From Paracoccaceae bacterium (GTDB lineage: Bacteria > Pseudomonadota > Alphaproteobacteria > Rhodobacterales > Rhodobacteraceae): a stretch of DNA of 64,000 nucleotides. The translations under genes were made by a program, and so were the position numbers. The stretch covers positions 88,447-152,446 of the forward strand of contig JAQWSE010000008.1 in NCBI GenBank assembly GCA_029243395.1. The letters are read 5' to 3'. Numbering within the stretch: position 1 is the first letter of the stretch; each line of letters begins with the position of its first letter. Below the pieces are notes generated by a model. That model did not search any database and was not told the origin of the DNA. It saw nothing but the letters and a program-made list of their open reading frames with translations. This document shows positions 37,333-46,224 of the stretch, in pieces.

Positions 37333-38811
37333 TCAGATAGAATCTAATATAATAAACAAGAACCCAGAAAGTATGGCTGCTGCCGGCACAGTAATAATCC
37401 AAGCAGCTATTATTGTAAGAAAATGTGAACGTCTAACAAGCTTACGATAAACGCGTTTTTCAGATTTTGCTTTATTTTCTTCTTGTTCTTTCAAAGCAAT
37501 AATTTCTTTACTGCTGGAGGTGAAACGCCAATGAAACTCCCTGAAAAAACCCACTCCGAAAATTGCCCCCAATGCTATATGAGTAGAACTTACTGGGAGA
37601 GCCAACCAAGAAGCAATTATAACAGTGATTGCTGCTGAAAGAGCCACGCAATATGCACGTAGGGGATTAAGTTTTGTTATTTGTTCACCTACTCTTCGGA
37701 TCAATTTAGGACCAAACAATAGCAAACCAAAAGAAAGACCAAACGCACCAATTGCCATTACCCATATGGGTATTGAAACCTTTGATACAACTTCCCCTTC
37801 ACCTACAGTGTGAACGATAGCCGCTAAAGGTCCTACAGCGTTTGCAACATCATTCGCACCATGGGCAAATGATAATAAAGCAGCCGCAAACACTAAAGGA
37901 ACCTTAAAAAGCGTTCGAACAGATTTCTTAGTATTATCCATCCCCTCTGATTGTTTTCGAATTAGTGGATGAACTATAAAATAGCATATGCCTAGTGTTG
38001 CTAGACCTATAAACAATGCCATCTGCAAATCTATTTTAATGACTTTTTTAACACCTTTTAAGAATAGGTAAGTTGCAAAAGCTCCGGCCATTATGGCAAT
38101 CAATAAAGGCACCCATCTTCTCGCAGCCCTAATCTTATCATTCTGATCCGAAACCTTAGATTTAATAAACCACAAAAATAATGCTGCAATGAGTGCACCA
38201 AGAACTGGAGAAATAACCCAACTAGCTGCAATTTGACCCATCTTTGGCCAGTTCACTGCAGCCATACCAGCAGCAGCCAATCCTGCACCAACAACCCCTC
38301 CAACTATAGAATGCGTTGTGGATACAGGGGCACCAAGCCAAGTAGCGAGATTAATCCAGATTGCCGCAGACAATAAAGCTGCAAACATTGCCCAAACAAA
38401 CGTAGAAGGATCAGAAACAAAACTAGGATCAATAATACCTTTAGATATAGTTCCCACTACATCACCACCGGCAATTAATGCTCCTGCACTTTCAAAAATA
38501 GCTGCTATAATAAGCGCACCAAACATTGAAAGAGCATTTGATCCCACAGCTGGGCCTACATTATTTGCAACATCATTTGCACCAATATTCAGTGCCATGT
38601 AAGCTCCGATAGCTGCTGCAGCTATAATGATAACACTTTCTGAATTCCAACCTAGTATTAGACTCACTGATAGACCCGCTAACACTATGAAAGCTAATCC
38701 CAGAGATGGTGCCAAGAATTGCTGCTTGGTTTCCTTTGCAGCTTTCTCAAAAAAAGTTCTTGTTTTGAGGTCCCTATCGAGAGCCTTATTAATGCGGGCT
38801 TTTTTTACCAT
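37333..38811 (-). CDS. PiT-family inorganic phosphate transporter
   Basis: The 492-residue membrane protein carries two copies of the PiT signature, IGANDVANNVGPAVGS near the N-terminus and AHGANDVANAVGPLAAI in the second half. A basic N-terminal extension of about 38 residues precedes the first membrane segment. Both signatures are followed by VSTTHS/VSSTHIALG helix-break motifs (APVSTTHSIVGG and LPVSSTHIALG). It imports phosphate, or phosphate with a metal, driven by an ion gradient. A Pho box lies about 70-100 bp upstream, so it is probably induced under phosphate starvation. Some related proteins move sulfate. Confidence 0.9.
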   Translation of the reverse strand: MVKKARINKALDRDLKTRTFFEKAAKETKQQFLAPSLGLAFIVLAGLSVSLILGWNSESVIIIAAAAIGAYMALNIGANDVANNVGPAVGSNALSMFGALIIAAIFESAGALIAGGDVVGTISKGIIDPSFVSDPSTFVWAMFAALLSAAIWINLATWLGAPVSTTHSIVGGVVGAGLAAAGMAAVNWPKMGQIAASWVISPVLGALIAALFLWFIKSKVSDQNDKIRAARRWVPLLIAIMAGAFATYLFLKGVKKVIKIDLQMALFIGLATLGICYFIVHPLIRKQSEGMDNTKKSVRTLFKVPLVFAAALLSFAHGANDVANAVGPLAAIVHTVGEGEVVSKVSIPIWVMAIGAFGLSFGLLLFGPKLIRRVGEQITKLNPLRAYCVALSAAITVIIASWLALPVSSTHIALGAIFGVGFFREFHWRFTSSSKEIIALKEQEENKAKSEKRVYRKLVRRSHFLTIIAAWIITVPAAAILSGFLFIILDSI

Positions 38812-38881
38812 TGAAATTCTTTCCTAAAATTCAATTTTTTCCTGACAAATTTTTAATTTAATCAACAATTGAACATGATAT

Positions 38882-38910
38882 ATCACAGCTTTGTAACAGT
38901 TTTATGACAA
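38882..38910 (-). promoter_or_regulatory. Pho box with three half-sites (PhoB)
   Basis: On the minus strand, TTGTCAT, CTGTTAC and CTGTGAT follow each other exactly 11 bp apart (38904-38910, 38893-38899, 38882-38888). The first two plus the AAAA spacer match the E. coli-type consensus CTGTCATAAAACTGTCAC closely. The site sits 70-100 bp before the PiT start at 38811. Only this gene is in position to be controlled by it. Confidence 0.72.
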
Positions 38911-38958
38911 ACCATTTCTTAATAATGTCTACACAGAATAATACTTTCTTTCCCACAA

Positions 38959-39876
38959 TCATAACCAAATTGGATTTGACCAAGCTCTCCTACCAAATTG
39001 ATCAATTACAACAACTCTAATCCAAGGGCTGTTCCTACAGCGCACCAGCGTTATTTCATTAAATTCATTATTCTGACATTCTATATATTGGGACGTGGTT
39101 GCCTTTCCACATAAAACCAATCTTTCGATAGGGGAGGATCTAACCAAAATCTTATCATTTTCATGCCTCAGATCATGAATTTCTGGACCCTGCGAAGAAT
39201 AATAATTGCCAGCTTTTAAACTAGAAAGCAGGGCATCCGGTGAGTTTTCCAGTGCCTTAACCATTACCCACCCTCTAAAAAAATCCCTTTTCTTAAAATG
39301 AGCGTCGTCTGCAGCAGTGATGTTACATCGTCTGTCTCTATCTAATAGCGTATCTAAAAGTGTGAATCCATCTCCACGCTCTTGCATAGCAGATCCATGG
39401 TTATAACATTCAACGGCATGAAAATTATCTATTGAAAGTGCATCTTCCAAAACAAGACCTGACCACTGAGGATGAGCTATTGATAGAAAAGCACCTGTAT
39501 CAATGCATCTTTTTGCCAAATCATTTGCCGTCTCCATTCCCGGTAAAGCAGAAAAGTCAGGTGTTTTAGGTGGCTTAAAATTCAATGGCAACCCAACAGC
39601 AACCAAATGCCAAAGTTCACCATTTAACATCGATCCTGAATGTACCTCTGCCCCAATCAAAGTAGTGAAGTTTTGATTTCGAAATTCTTTTGTATCAACG
39701 ATAGGATAGTCATAGCGACCCACAAGGTGGTCTATCAGCGAAATAAAATCGTACCCAGCATTTTCATATCTTTTGCACACTTCAGAGGGGCTCAGGATGC
39801 CATCGGATTTATTAGAATGAGTATGAAGGTTGCCTTTAAAAAATCTACCTTCCATAGAAAATGCTTCCGGTTGCAT
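38959..39876 (-). CDS. PHP-domain metallohydrolase (CehA/McbA-like)
   Basis: The 305-residue protein starts with the PHP metal motif FKGNLHTHSNKSDG and continues with YDFISLIDHL, IGAEVHSG, LSIAHPQWSG and TAADDAHFKKR, each supplying His/Asp ligands in the usual order. This is the CehA/McbA-like phosphoesterase-fold group, whose members hydrolyse phosphoesters or carbamate-type bonds. The C-terminal ~80 residues form a beta-rich tail. It has no close functional partner; the neighbouring PiT gene is 147 bp away. Confidence 0.85.
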   Translation of the reverse strand: MQPEAFSMEGRFFKGNLHTHSNKSDGILSPSEVCKRYENAGYDFISLIDHLVGRYDYPIVDTKEFRNQNFTTLIGAEVHSGSMLNGELWHLVAVGLPLNFKPPKTPDFSALPGMETANDLAKRCIDTGAFLSIAHPQWSGLVLEDALSIDNFHAVECYNHGSAMQERGDGFTLLDTLLDRDRRCNITAADDAHFKKRDFFRGWVMVKALENSPDALLSSLKAGNYYSSQGPEIHDLRHENDKILVRSSPIERLVLCGKATTSQYIECQNNEFNEITLVRCRNSPWIRVVVIDQFGRRAWSNPIWL

Positions 39877-39955
39877 GAGCTCTCCTTATCACAAAATTAG
39901 TCAGAAATTAGGGCTAGGTCTTCAATTAGGTGCCCTAATATCGGAGTAATATTAG

Positions 39956-40192
39956 AATTACAATCCAAAAACTATTTTATCATATGTACATCAATATAAA
40001 CCAGTCTTAATACACTGCAACGCTGGTCTGGGTCGTTCAGGATTAGTAGCCGCAGTGGTATGCAAGGAACTAAAAATACCAAATGTAATTGATTTTGTGC
40101 GATCTTATAGAAAAGGGACGATAGAGACTGAAGAGCAGGAAATATTTATAAATAATTGGAAATTAATGACAGGATTTTCCCAAGGCCTTTAG
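39956..40192 (+). pseudogene. 3' fragment of a dual-specificity protein phosphatase (CDKN3-like)
   Basis: A plus-strand frame of 78 codons begins after an in-frame TAG and has no start codon before its catalytic loop. It reads YKPVLIHCNAGLGRSGLVAA, an intact HCxxGxxRS phosphatase signature, then VIDFVRSYRKGTIETEEQE, the typical C-terminal end of bacterial CDKN3-family phosphatases. The N-terminal ~90 residues, including the general-acid Asp loop, are missing, so it is probably a dead remnant. Its last 30 bp overlap the convergent DUF4396 gene. Confidence 0.75.
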
Positions 40193-40609
40193 ACGCCAGT
40201 AGTTATATGGTAAAGGAGTTAAGAAACCCGCTATTAGCATTATGGGTATTACCCAAATGACTAATTTAGCTTCTCCCACAAGAATAAAATCTACTAGATT
40301 CATACTCACTTCCATACTGACCATAGATATCAGAGACATTCCAAGGCTTGTTTTAATTGCATCGCTTAATGGCATTTGACGACATAGAATTATGGTTTCC
40401 AGTATTACTGAAGTAATAATACCGTTAATAATTGCTAAGGAAAAGATTGCCAAAGGTGGCCAAGGGGTTTCAGTAAATTGAAAGAATGCTATTGTGCCAA
40501 AATCACCAATAGCGCAACCTATCAAACACCATAAAGTATTATAGCTGGCGGTCATCCAGGTTTTTTTACATTTCCAAGAGAAATCTGACTTAATAGAAGC
40601 TGAAATCAT
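40163..40609 (-). CDS. DUF4396 membrane protein, probably copper-controlled
   Basis: I start at the ATG at 40609; an in-frame TTG at 40618 is less likely. The 148-residue protein has about four hydrophobic segments and the DUF4396 pattern ASYNTLWCLIGCAIGDFGTI, INGIITSVILETIIL, SMEVSMNLVDF and IAGFLTPLPYNYWRLKALGKSCH (in part). Its function is not established. A CueR-type promoter lies directly upstream and the copper-type MerR gene is divergent, so I infer a role in copper or thiol-metal stress. The leader from the predicted start of transcription is only about 20 nt. Confidence 0.82.
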   Translation of the reverse strand: MISASIKSDFSWKCKKTWMTASYNTLWCLIGCAIGDFGTIAFFQFTETPWPPLAIFSLAIINGIITSVILETIILCRQMPLSDAIKTSLGMSLISMVSMEVSMNLVDFILVGEAKLVIWVIPIMLIAGFLTPLPYNYWRLKALGKSCH

Positions 40610-40633
40610 TTGACCCAAACCCTTTCACTGTCT

Positions 40634-40664
40634 TATATAAAGTCTCCCGTAAGTGGAAGGTCAA
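40634..40664 (-). promoter_or_regulatory. CueR/HmrR-type promoter-operator
   Basis: On the minus strand TTGACC (-35, 40659-40664), a 19-bp spacer and TATATA (-10, 40634-40639) are seen. The spacer starts TTCCACTTACGGGAG, an imperfect dyad closely matching the E. coli copA operator (TTCCCCTTGCTGGAAGG). The over-long 19-bp spacing is diagnostic of MerR-family activation by DNA distortion. It faces the DUF4396 gene. Confidence 0.85.
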
Positions 40665-40676
40665 GAGGTTTTAAAA

Positions 40677-41075
40677 ATGAATATAGGTACCGCTGCCAAG
40701 AAATCCGGGCTGTCTGTAAAAACAGTCCGTTTTTATTCAAATATTGGGCTTATTTCGCCTGATAAAAGTTCTGATTCAAACTATAGAATTTACTCAATTC
40801 AAGATGTAGAAAAATTATTATTTGTTGGTAAAGCAAGAAAATTTGATTTTTCTATCGAAGAGTGTCGTGAGTTACTGAGTCTTTACGAAAATAAAGACAG
40901 ACCGAGCAGTGAAGTGAAGAAAATCACCCTTAAGAAAATTAAAGAAATAGAACAAAGAATGGCAGAATTAGACTCCCTCAGGACCGAACTCAAAAGAGTT
41001 TCAAAAAACTGTAGTGGCGATCAAAGACCTGATTGCCCTATTATCGGTTTTCTAGCTGAAAAAAATAGGAGTTAA
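40677..41075 (+). CDS. cueR: MerR-family Cu(I)-responsive regulator
   Basis: The 132-residue protein starts at the ATG at 40677 (MNIGTAAKKSGLSVKTVRFYSNIGLI), with AAGAGG upstream; an in-frame GTG at 40653 is inside the operator. The N-terminal winged helix is followed by a dimerisation helix and the C-terminal metal loop CSGDQRPDCPII, the C-x7-C arrangement of CueR that binds monovalent Cu, Ag or Au. It is divergent from DUF4396 across a matching operator. No copper ATPase or multicopper oxidase is visible in the window. Confidence 0.88.
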   Translation: MNIGTAAKKSGLSVKTVRFYSNIGLISPDKSSDSNYRIYSIQDVEKLLFVGKARKFDFSIEECRELLSLYENKDRPSSEVKKITLKKIKEIEQRMAELDSLRTELKRVSKNCSGDQRPDCPIIGFLAEKNRS

Positions 41076-41087
41076 GAATTATAGAAG

Positions 41088-41390
41088 TTATATCCCCTCT
41101 AAAACGATAAAATTTCCTACTGAATTCTCTAACCTAATCTTTGCTACTTCCTTGTATTCAGGACTTTCCAGCCATTCTCTTACAATTTTCATACTAGAAA
41201 ACTTAATCAAAACAATCCTTGTGGGTTTCCATAGGTCATCTAGCACAACATCCATTTTGCCCCCCCTAGTAAGATACTGACCACCGAACTTCTCGATTAA
41301 AGGTTTAGCAAGACCTTTATATCTCTCATAATTTTCAGAGTTCGTGATCTTCACATCTACCAAAACATAAGCTGGTTTTTCATCTGACAT
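41088..41390 (-). CDS. DUF1330 domain protein
   Basis: The 100-residue protein has the DUF1330 pattern: AYVLVDVKITNSENYERYKG, GGQYLTRGG, VLIKFSSMKIVREWLESPEY. These small proteins form dimeric alpha-beta barrels with no firmly assigned function. The ATG follows a GAAATG context without a strong ribosome site. It is convergent with cueR (12 bp) and probably unrelated to it. Confidence 0.85.
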   Translation of the reverse strand: MSDEKPAYVLVDVKITNSENYERYKGLAKPLIEKFGGQYLTRGGKMDVVLDDLWKPTRIVLIKFSSMKIVREWLESPEYKEVAKIRLENSVGNFIVLEGI

Positions 41391-41513
41391 TTCAAGCCTC
41401 GATTTTCTTTTGTTGCAAAGTATTTTGTCTAAATCTATTTTGCTATCTATACATTAGAATTCAACAAGATTCTTTTATTTCGTAACCTTTATTTTTAAAC
41501 AACATATAAACAC

Positions 41514-42530
41514 ATGATAGACCTCCGAAGCGACACTGTTACAAAACCATCTCAGGGTATGAAAAAAGCTATGTATGATGCCGAGGTAGGTGATGATTGT
41601 TATGGTGATGATCCCACAATTAATGAATTAGAGCATGAAGTAGCCCAACTAATAGGCACAGAAAAAGCTGTATTCATGACGAGCGGAACCCAAAGCAATT
41701 TGTCTGCAGTTTTATCTCATTGCGGAAGAGGCGAAGAAATAATCGTGGGTTTTCCTTATCATATAGCCCAGGACGAAGCAGCCGGAGCCTCGGTCCTTGG
41801 CGGAGTTGCCATGACGACACTTGAAGTGAATGATGATGGATCAGTTCCAGAAGGTTCTATTAAAAAAGCTGTTAAACCAGACGATTTACATTGCCCTATT
41901 TCAAAACTTTTTTGTATGGAAAATACATCTTCTGGAAAAGCTATAGAAATAAGAAAATTGCAAACAAACAGGTCAGAAGCAAAAGAGCTTGGTCTCAACG
42001 TTCATTTAGATGGCGCTAGGTTTTTCAATGCTGTAGAAGAACTCAGATGTAACCCAAAAGATTTGGCTGGCTGCGCAGATAGTGTATCTATTTGTTTTTC
42101 TAAAGGTCTGGGTGCCCCAGCGGGTTCAATACTTTGCTTTCCTAAAGATTTGGAAAAAAAAGTGCGAAGACAAAGAAAAATACTTGGTGGAGCCTTGAGA
42201 CAGGCTGGTGTTCTTGGTGCAGCATGTAGGTATGCTTTAAAAAACAATATTAAGAGACTTAAAGAAGATCATGAAAGAGCGCAGTATCTGGCAAAAGCAC
42301 TAAATCCATATAACAAAAACCAAAATGATTCAGAGTTACAAAACCAAACCAACATGGTCTTTTTCGAACCTCTCGAAAATAGCAATAAGGACCTGGTTTC
42401 ATTTCTTAAGCAAAGAAGAATTCTAATCTCTAAGCCCGAACCTAAAACTAGGTTGGTCATGCACTTAGATATTTCTGATGAAATTTTAAATACAGTTATT
42501 AAAGCTATTAAGGAATTCTATAATAATTGA
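41514..42530 (+). CDS. ltaE: Low-specificity L-threonine aldolase
   Basis: The 338-residue PLP enzyme starts MIDLRSDTVTKPSQGM, the hallmark of threonine aldolases. GDDCYGDDPTINELE, FMTSGTQSNLSA, LHLDGARFFNA (PLP Asp) and the Schiff-base lysine in CFSKGLGAPAGS are all in place. It cleaves threonine or allo-threonine to glycine and acetaldehyde. Length is normal. It is transcribed alone and is convergent with uxuA (12 bp). Confidence 0.92.
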   Translation: MIDLRSDTVTKPSQGMKKAMYDAEVGDDCYGDDPTINELEHEVAQLIGTEKAVFMTSGTQSNLSAVLSHCGRGEEIIVGFPYHIAQDEAAGASVLGGVAMTTLEVNDDGSVPEGSIKKAVKPDDLHCPISKLFCMENTSSGKAIEIRKLQTNRSEAKELGLNVHLDGARFFNAVEELRCNPKDLAGCADSVSICFSKGLGAPAGSILCFPKDLEKKVRRQRKILGGALRQAGVLGAACRYALKNNIKRLKEDHERAQYLAKALNPYNKNQNDSELQNQTNMVFFEPLENSNKDLVSFLKQRRILISKPEPKTRLVMHLDISDEILNTVIKAIKEFYNN

Positions 42531-42542
42531 TCCAAAGAAAGT

Positions 42543-43727
42543 TTATAAAAGATCTAATTCATTTTGAATTGCTTTGCTGACCCCTCTTAATTCGGCTAAA
42601 CCTTTCATTCTACCCAACAACGGATATCCAGGATGTGTGTTACGTTCGCCATCACTTAAAATCTCGTGCCCATGATCTGGACGAAAAATAATTTCATGAG
42701 AATTTACATCAGCCAACTTTCTTTTTTTCTCCTCCTTTAATAATACTTTAATAAGCTCAACCATATTTACATCTCCCTTTAAGTGGGAGGATTCCTGAAA
42801 AGAACCATCCGGTTCTTTTTTGACATTACGTAAATGTGCAAAATGAATGCGTTCCGAAAAACTCGATGCTATTTTGACCACATCATTATTTGGATGTGCA
42901 CCAAGTGATCCACTACATAAAGTTAAACCGTTCTCTAAAACAGGAACAGAATCAAGAGCAAATGATATATCTTCTTTGGTAGAAACGACCCTTGGTATAC
43001 CGAAAACATCCCACGGTGGATCATCCGGATGTACGCACATTCTGATTCCACAATCAGTTGCAGTGGGTATTATTTCCCTCAGGAAATTTTGATAATTCAT
43101 CCTTAAATCTTCATGTATAAAACCTTCATAATTTTTCAGCACTTCCCTAAGTGTTTCAGTTGAATAACGTGCGTAGGAACCCGGAAGTCCTGCCATTATA
43201 TTTCTTAAGATTTTATCAAAATATTTTTGATCTGATTTCTTAAATAATTCCTCTGCATTTTTTAATACCTCTTCACTATAACTTTCTTTAGCTTCCTTTC
43301 TTTTAAGGACAAAAACATCAAAAGCAGCCATTTCGGCCATAGAAAATCTCAATGCACTTCCTCCAGTATCTGCAGGTGCATCAAGATTAGTTCTTGTCCA
43401 ATCAAGTAGTGGCATGAAATTATAACAAACAATTCCAACCCCACATTTAGCTAAATTTTCCAGAGACTTCCTGTAATTATTGAACAAATAAGACGTATTG
43501 CCTCGACCCAATTTAATGTCTTCATGTACAGGCAGGCTTTCAACTACAGACCAAGTTAACCCAGCTGCCTCAACCATAGCCTTTCTTTTTTCTATTTCAG
43601 GTAAAGGCCAGATTTCTCCATAAGAAATATCATGGAGTGCCGTCACGACTGAATCTGAACCGGTTTGGTAAATTTCTGTTAAATCAATTTTATCTAATGG
43701 TCCAAACCATCGCCAAGACTCTATCAT
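42543..43727 (-). CDS. uxuA: Mannonate dehydratase
   Basis: The 394-residue protein begins with ESWRWFGPLDKI and the WALHD-like TALHDISYGEIWPLPEIEKRK, the UxuA pattern, with GVGIVCYNFMPLLDWTRTNLD and the metal site regions CVHPDDPPWDVFG and FRPDHGH. It dehydrates D-mannonate to 2-keto-3-deoxygluconate in hexuronate breakdown. GGGGGAA precedes the ATG. The usual partners (uxuB, uxaC, kdgK) are absent here. Confidence 0.92.
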   Translation of the reverse strand: MIESWRWFGPLDKIDLTEIYQTGSDSVVTALHDISYGEIWPLPEIEKRKAMVEAAGLTWSVVESLPVHEDIKLGRGNTSYLFNNYRKSLENLAKCGVGIVCYNFMPLLDWTRTNLDAPADTGGSALRFSMAEMAAFDVFVLKRKEAKESYSEEVLKNAEELFKKSDQKYFDKILRNIMAGLPGSYARYSTETLREVLKNYEGFIHEDLRMNYQNFLREIIPTATDCGIRMCVHPDDPPWDVFGIPRVVSTKEDISFALDSVPVLENGLTLCSGSLGAHPNNDVVKIASSFSERIHFAHLRNVKKEPDGSFQESSHLKGDVNMVELIKVLLKEEKKRKLADVNSHEIIFRPDHGHEILSDGERNTHPGYPLLGRMKGLAELRGVSKAIQNELDLL

Positions 43728-43881
43728 TTTATTCCCCCTGGAATATTCAAAATATCACTCTCATTTGTGTACTTATAATTCGCTATTTTTTTGTTTTAAA
43801 CTCCTGACATGGTCAAAATTCATTTGATTAGATTAAGTATCAATAAACGCAATAATAATCCGTTTTTTGTTTGAAAATCAC

Positions 43882-45003
43882 TTACTGTTTTGAAAAATAA
43901 TCCTCACACTTTCCCTCACGATAGACATCAGCCGTACAACAGTGAAGACCTCCTCCAAAAGCGTAGGCATCCCTTAATTCAACTTCAATGACTTCCATTC
44001 CTAATTTATCTAATTGTTCTGCCTGATACACTTCTGATTTCTCAACACAAACGGTCTTCGGGTCTAATACTAAGACGTTCATGCTCAGCCAAACCGATGA
44101 ATAGCAAAGTGCTGGTGGAGAATTATGTGCCGGCGGGGCAGCATCTACAATTTCCCAATTATTTTGAGTGAATAAATTTCTTTGTTCCTCTGGTAAGGGT
44201 CTTTTAGGATTGTTTAAAATCAAACCTGGCTTAATGGGAGTAAAAGTAGCATCTATATGAATTGGATATGGATCGCCAGGAAAATTGACTGCATGCACTC
44301 TGTGATCAGTGAAATGTCTTCGCAACCATTCTATCCCTTTAAGATTTGTAGTGAAACCATGCTGAACAACTAAATCTTTTCCGAATCTAAGAACATCTGC
44401 AGCATCAAACAATGGTTCTTCCTCTGTTGTCACAAAGAACTTTCTTGCTGTCCACTCGAGCCTCTTTTGCTCTCCAATTTTGTCAGAAAGGTAGTCAGAG
44501 TGATAATCAGCATCTGTTAAACGCGGTTTAGGTGCAGATTCATGTCGGAAATTTGGATCCTCTTCCCAATAGTGTTTAAGCAAAGGACGATAACTCAAAT
44601 ATTCAAACCATCTGCACCGATAAGACATAGTTGCTTCCAGTATTTCAGATCCAACCGTCAGCAAAACGTCCCTTGGTGGCATGCACCCAAATTGACTTTC
44701 GGTACTAAAGTCCGGTGTTGTAACAGGAAGAGAAAAATCTGTCGGGATAGGTCGATCCACTGTTAGACCTCTTCCTTCTAACATAGTGGCAAAGTTGTCT
44801 AGAAGCTCATTACCCTTATCAATTGTTTCTTGGGGTCTTTTACCCCATTGCCCTCGCATGTCACTATCTTCTGGAACTTTTCCATCAAGGGCTGGTTCAG
44901 GGGGGGGTATGTGGCAATTATCCGCTCTGCCTACAATGGCATGCTTTAATGGATCCCATTCATTCCAACTGTTTACTACAACCTTTTTCTCTTTTGTTGG
45001 CAT
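43882..45003 (-). CDS. Amidinotransferase (glycine/inosamine amidinotransferase family)
   Basis: The 373-residue protein belongs to the guanidino-modifying family. It has VNSWNEWDPLKHAIVGRADN at the start, FDAADVLRFGKDL (catalytic Asp), PIHIDATF (catalytic His) and a C-terminal GGGLHCCTADV that places the nucleophile at Cys355. It moves the amidino group of arginine to an amine such as glycine, giving guanidinoacetate and ornithine. The acceptor is not certain. GGGGAG lies upstream of the ATG. It is not obviously in an operon. Confidence 0.85.
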   Translation of the reverse strand: MPTKEKKVVVNSWNEWDPLKHAIVGRADNCHIPPPEPALDGKVPEDSDMRGQWGKRPQETIDKGNELLDNFATMLEGRGLTVDRPIPTDFSLPVTTPDFSTESQFGCMPPRDVLLTVGSEILEATMSYRCRWFEYLSYRPLLKHYWEEDPNFRHESAPKPRLTDADYHSDYLSDKIGEQKRLEWTARKFFVTTEEEPLFDAADVLRFGKDLVVQHGFTTNLKGIEWLRRHFTDHRVHAVNFPGDPYPIHIDATFTPIKPGLILNNPKRPLPEEQRNLFTQNNWEIVDAAPPAHNSPPALCYSSVWLSMNVLVLDPKTVCVEKSEVYQAEQLDKLGMEVIEVELRDAYAFGGGLHCCTADVYREGKCEDYFSKQ

Positions 45004-45258
45004 GATGATTAACTCCCCATAGAATAAATTTACTTAGCCTTTTTGAGCTTGAAAATATCTATCGTCAAGAAATTCTGAAATTTTCATAAAAAAGTTTTGA
45101 TACTTACTGTTGCAAACTCATCTTATAACCTACCCCAAATCTTTAAAATCTTAATCGTAAATGTTTGCTTGTTTTTTTTTAATGGTAAGACTATTGTCCG
45201 CATCTGGGATGCTTGTATCTCATTCAAAAAAGCAAAATCATATTTGGGAGGGAAAAAT

Positions 45259-46224
45259 ATGATCAAAATGTTAAGATCAGTTGCAGCCGGTGCGGTTCTA
45301 TCGCTTGGTGCAGCAACAAGCCTATTTTCTGCAGAGTGTATTGCTCCAGCTAACCCTGGTGGTGGTTGGGATTTCACCTGTCGAATGATAACAAAAATCA
45401 TGTATGACATTGGTGCTGTTGACTCACCTATTCAGGTGACGAATATGGCTGGTGGCGGTGGTGGACTTGCCTATGGTCATGTCGTCAATGAGAGAAATAC
45501 TGATGATGACCTTATTGTTGCAGCCTCTTCAGCTACTGCAACAAGGCTTGCACAAAATGCCTACTCAGGTATGACATACGACCAAGTACGGTTTCTTGGA
45601 GCCATTGGTGCTGATCCAGGCGTCATAGTTGTTGCCGCGGATTCTCCTTACAAAAACTTGAATGATTTGTTAGATGCCGTCATTGCTGATCCTGCTAAGC
45701 ACGCTTTTGCAGGTGGTTCAGCTGCAGGAGGCTTTGACCATCTGAAAGTTCTTATGGCTTTAGGGAAAAAAGGCTTTACAGACATTTCTAAAGTTAAGTA
45801 CATCGGTGTAGACGGTGATGCTGATGCTATTACCCAAACTGTAGGTGGATTTACTGCAGCAATGACAGGAGATATATCTGGTGTTGTTGGCTTTATTAAA
45901 TCAGGCGATGTTAGAGTGCTGGCATCTTTTACAGACGAAAGAATTCCTGGCTTTGAGGATATTCCTACTGCAAAAGAGCAAGGTATAGATGTTGTAGCCG
46001 TTAATTGGAGAGGCTTGTACACTCCAAAAGGTGCTTCTGATGCCTCCTACAAAAAATGGACTGATGCTCTAAGAAAAGTTGGGGATTCAGCCGAGTGGGC
46101 AGAAGCTATGGCAGCTAACGGATTAGCCCCTTTTAATAAAGTTGGTGCTAACTTTGCAGATTACGTTGTTAGCGTCATGGCAGAAGTCCAAGCTCTTTCA
46201 AAAGAACTTGGTGTAATGAAATAG
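45259..46224 (+). CDS. tctC: Tripartite tricarboxylate transporter receptor (TctC)
   Basis: I use the ATG at 45259 (MIKMLRSVAAGAV) because GGGAGGG lies just upstream and the product then begins with a proper signal peptide, cleaved near LFSA/EC. The 321-residue receptor has PANPGGGWDFTCR and the TctC ligand loop NMAGGGGGLAYGHV, and GGSAAGGFDHLKVLMA. It captures a carboxylate in the periplasm. Its stop overlaps the tctB start (TAGTG). Confidence 0.9.
   Translation: MIKMLRSVAAGAVLSLGAATSLFSAECIAPANPGGGWDFTCRMITKIMYDIGAVDSPIQVTNMAGGGGGLAYGHVVNERNTDDDLIVAASSATATRLAQNAYSGMTYDQVRFLGAIGADPGVIVVAADSPYKNLNDLLDAVIADPAKHAFAGGSAAGGFDHLKVLMALGKKGFTDISKVKYIGVDGDADAITQTVGGFTAAMTGDISGVVGFIKSGDVRVLASFTDERIPGFEDIPTAKEQGIDVVAVNWRGLYTPKGASDASYKKWTDALRKVGDSAEWAEAMAANGLAPFNKVGANFADYVVSVMAEVQALSKELGVMK

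Noticed and set aside
40653..40676. GTG start for the cueR gene at 40653
   Set aside because: It lies inside the operator and the ATG at 40677 gives the usual MNIG start with a ribosome site.
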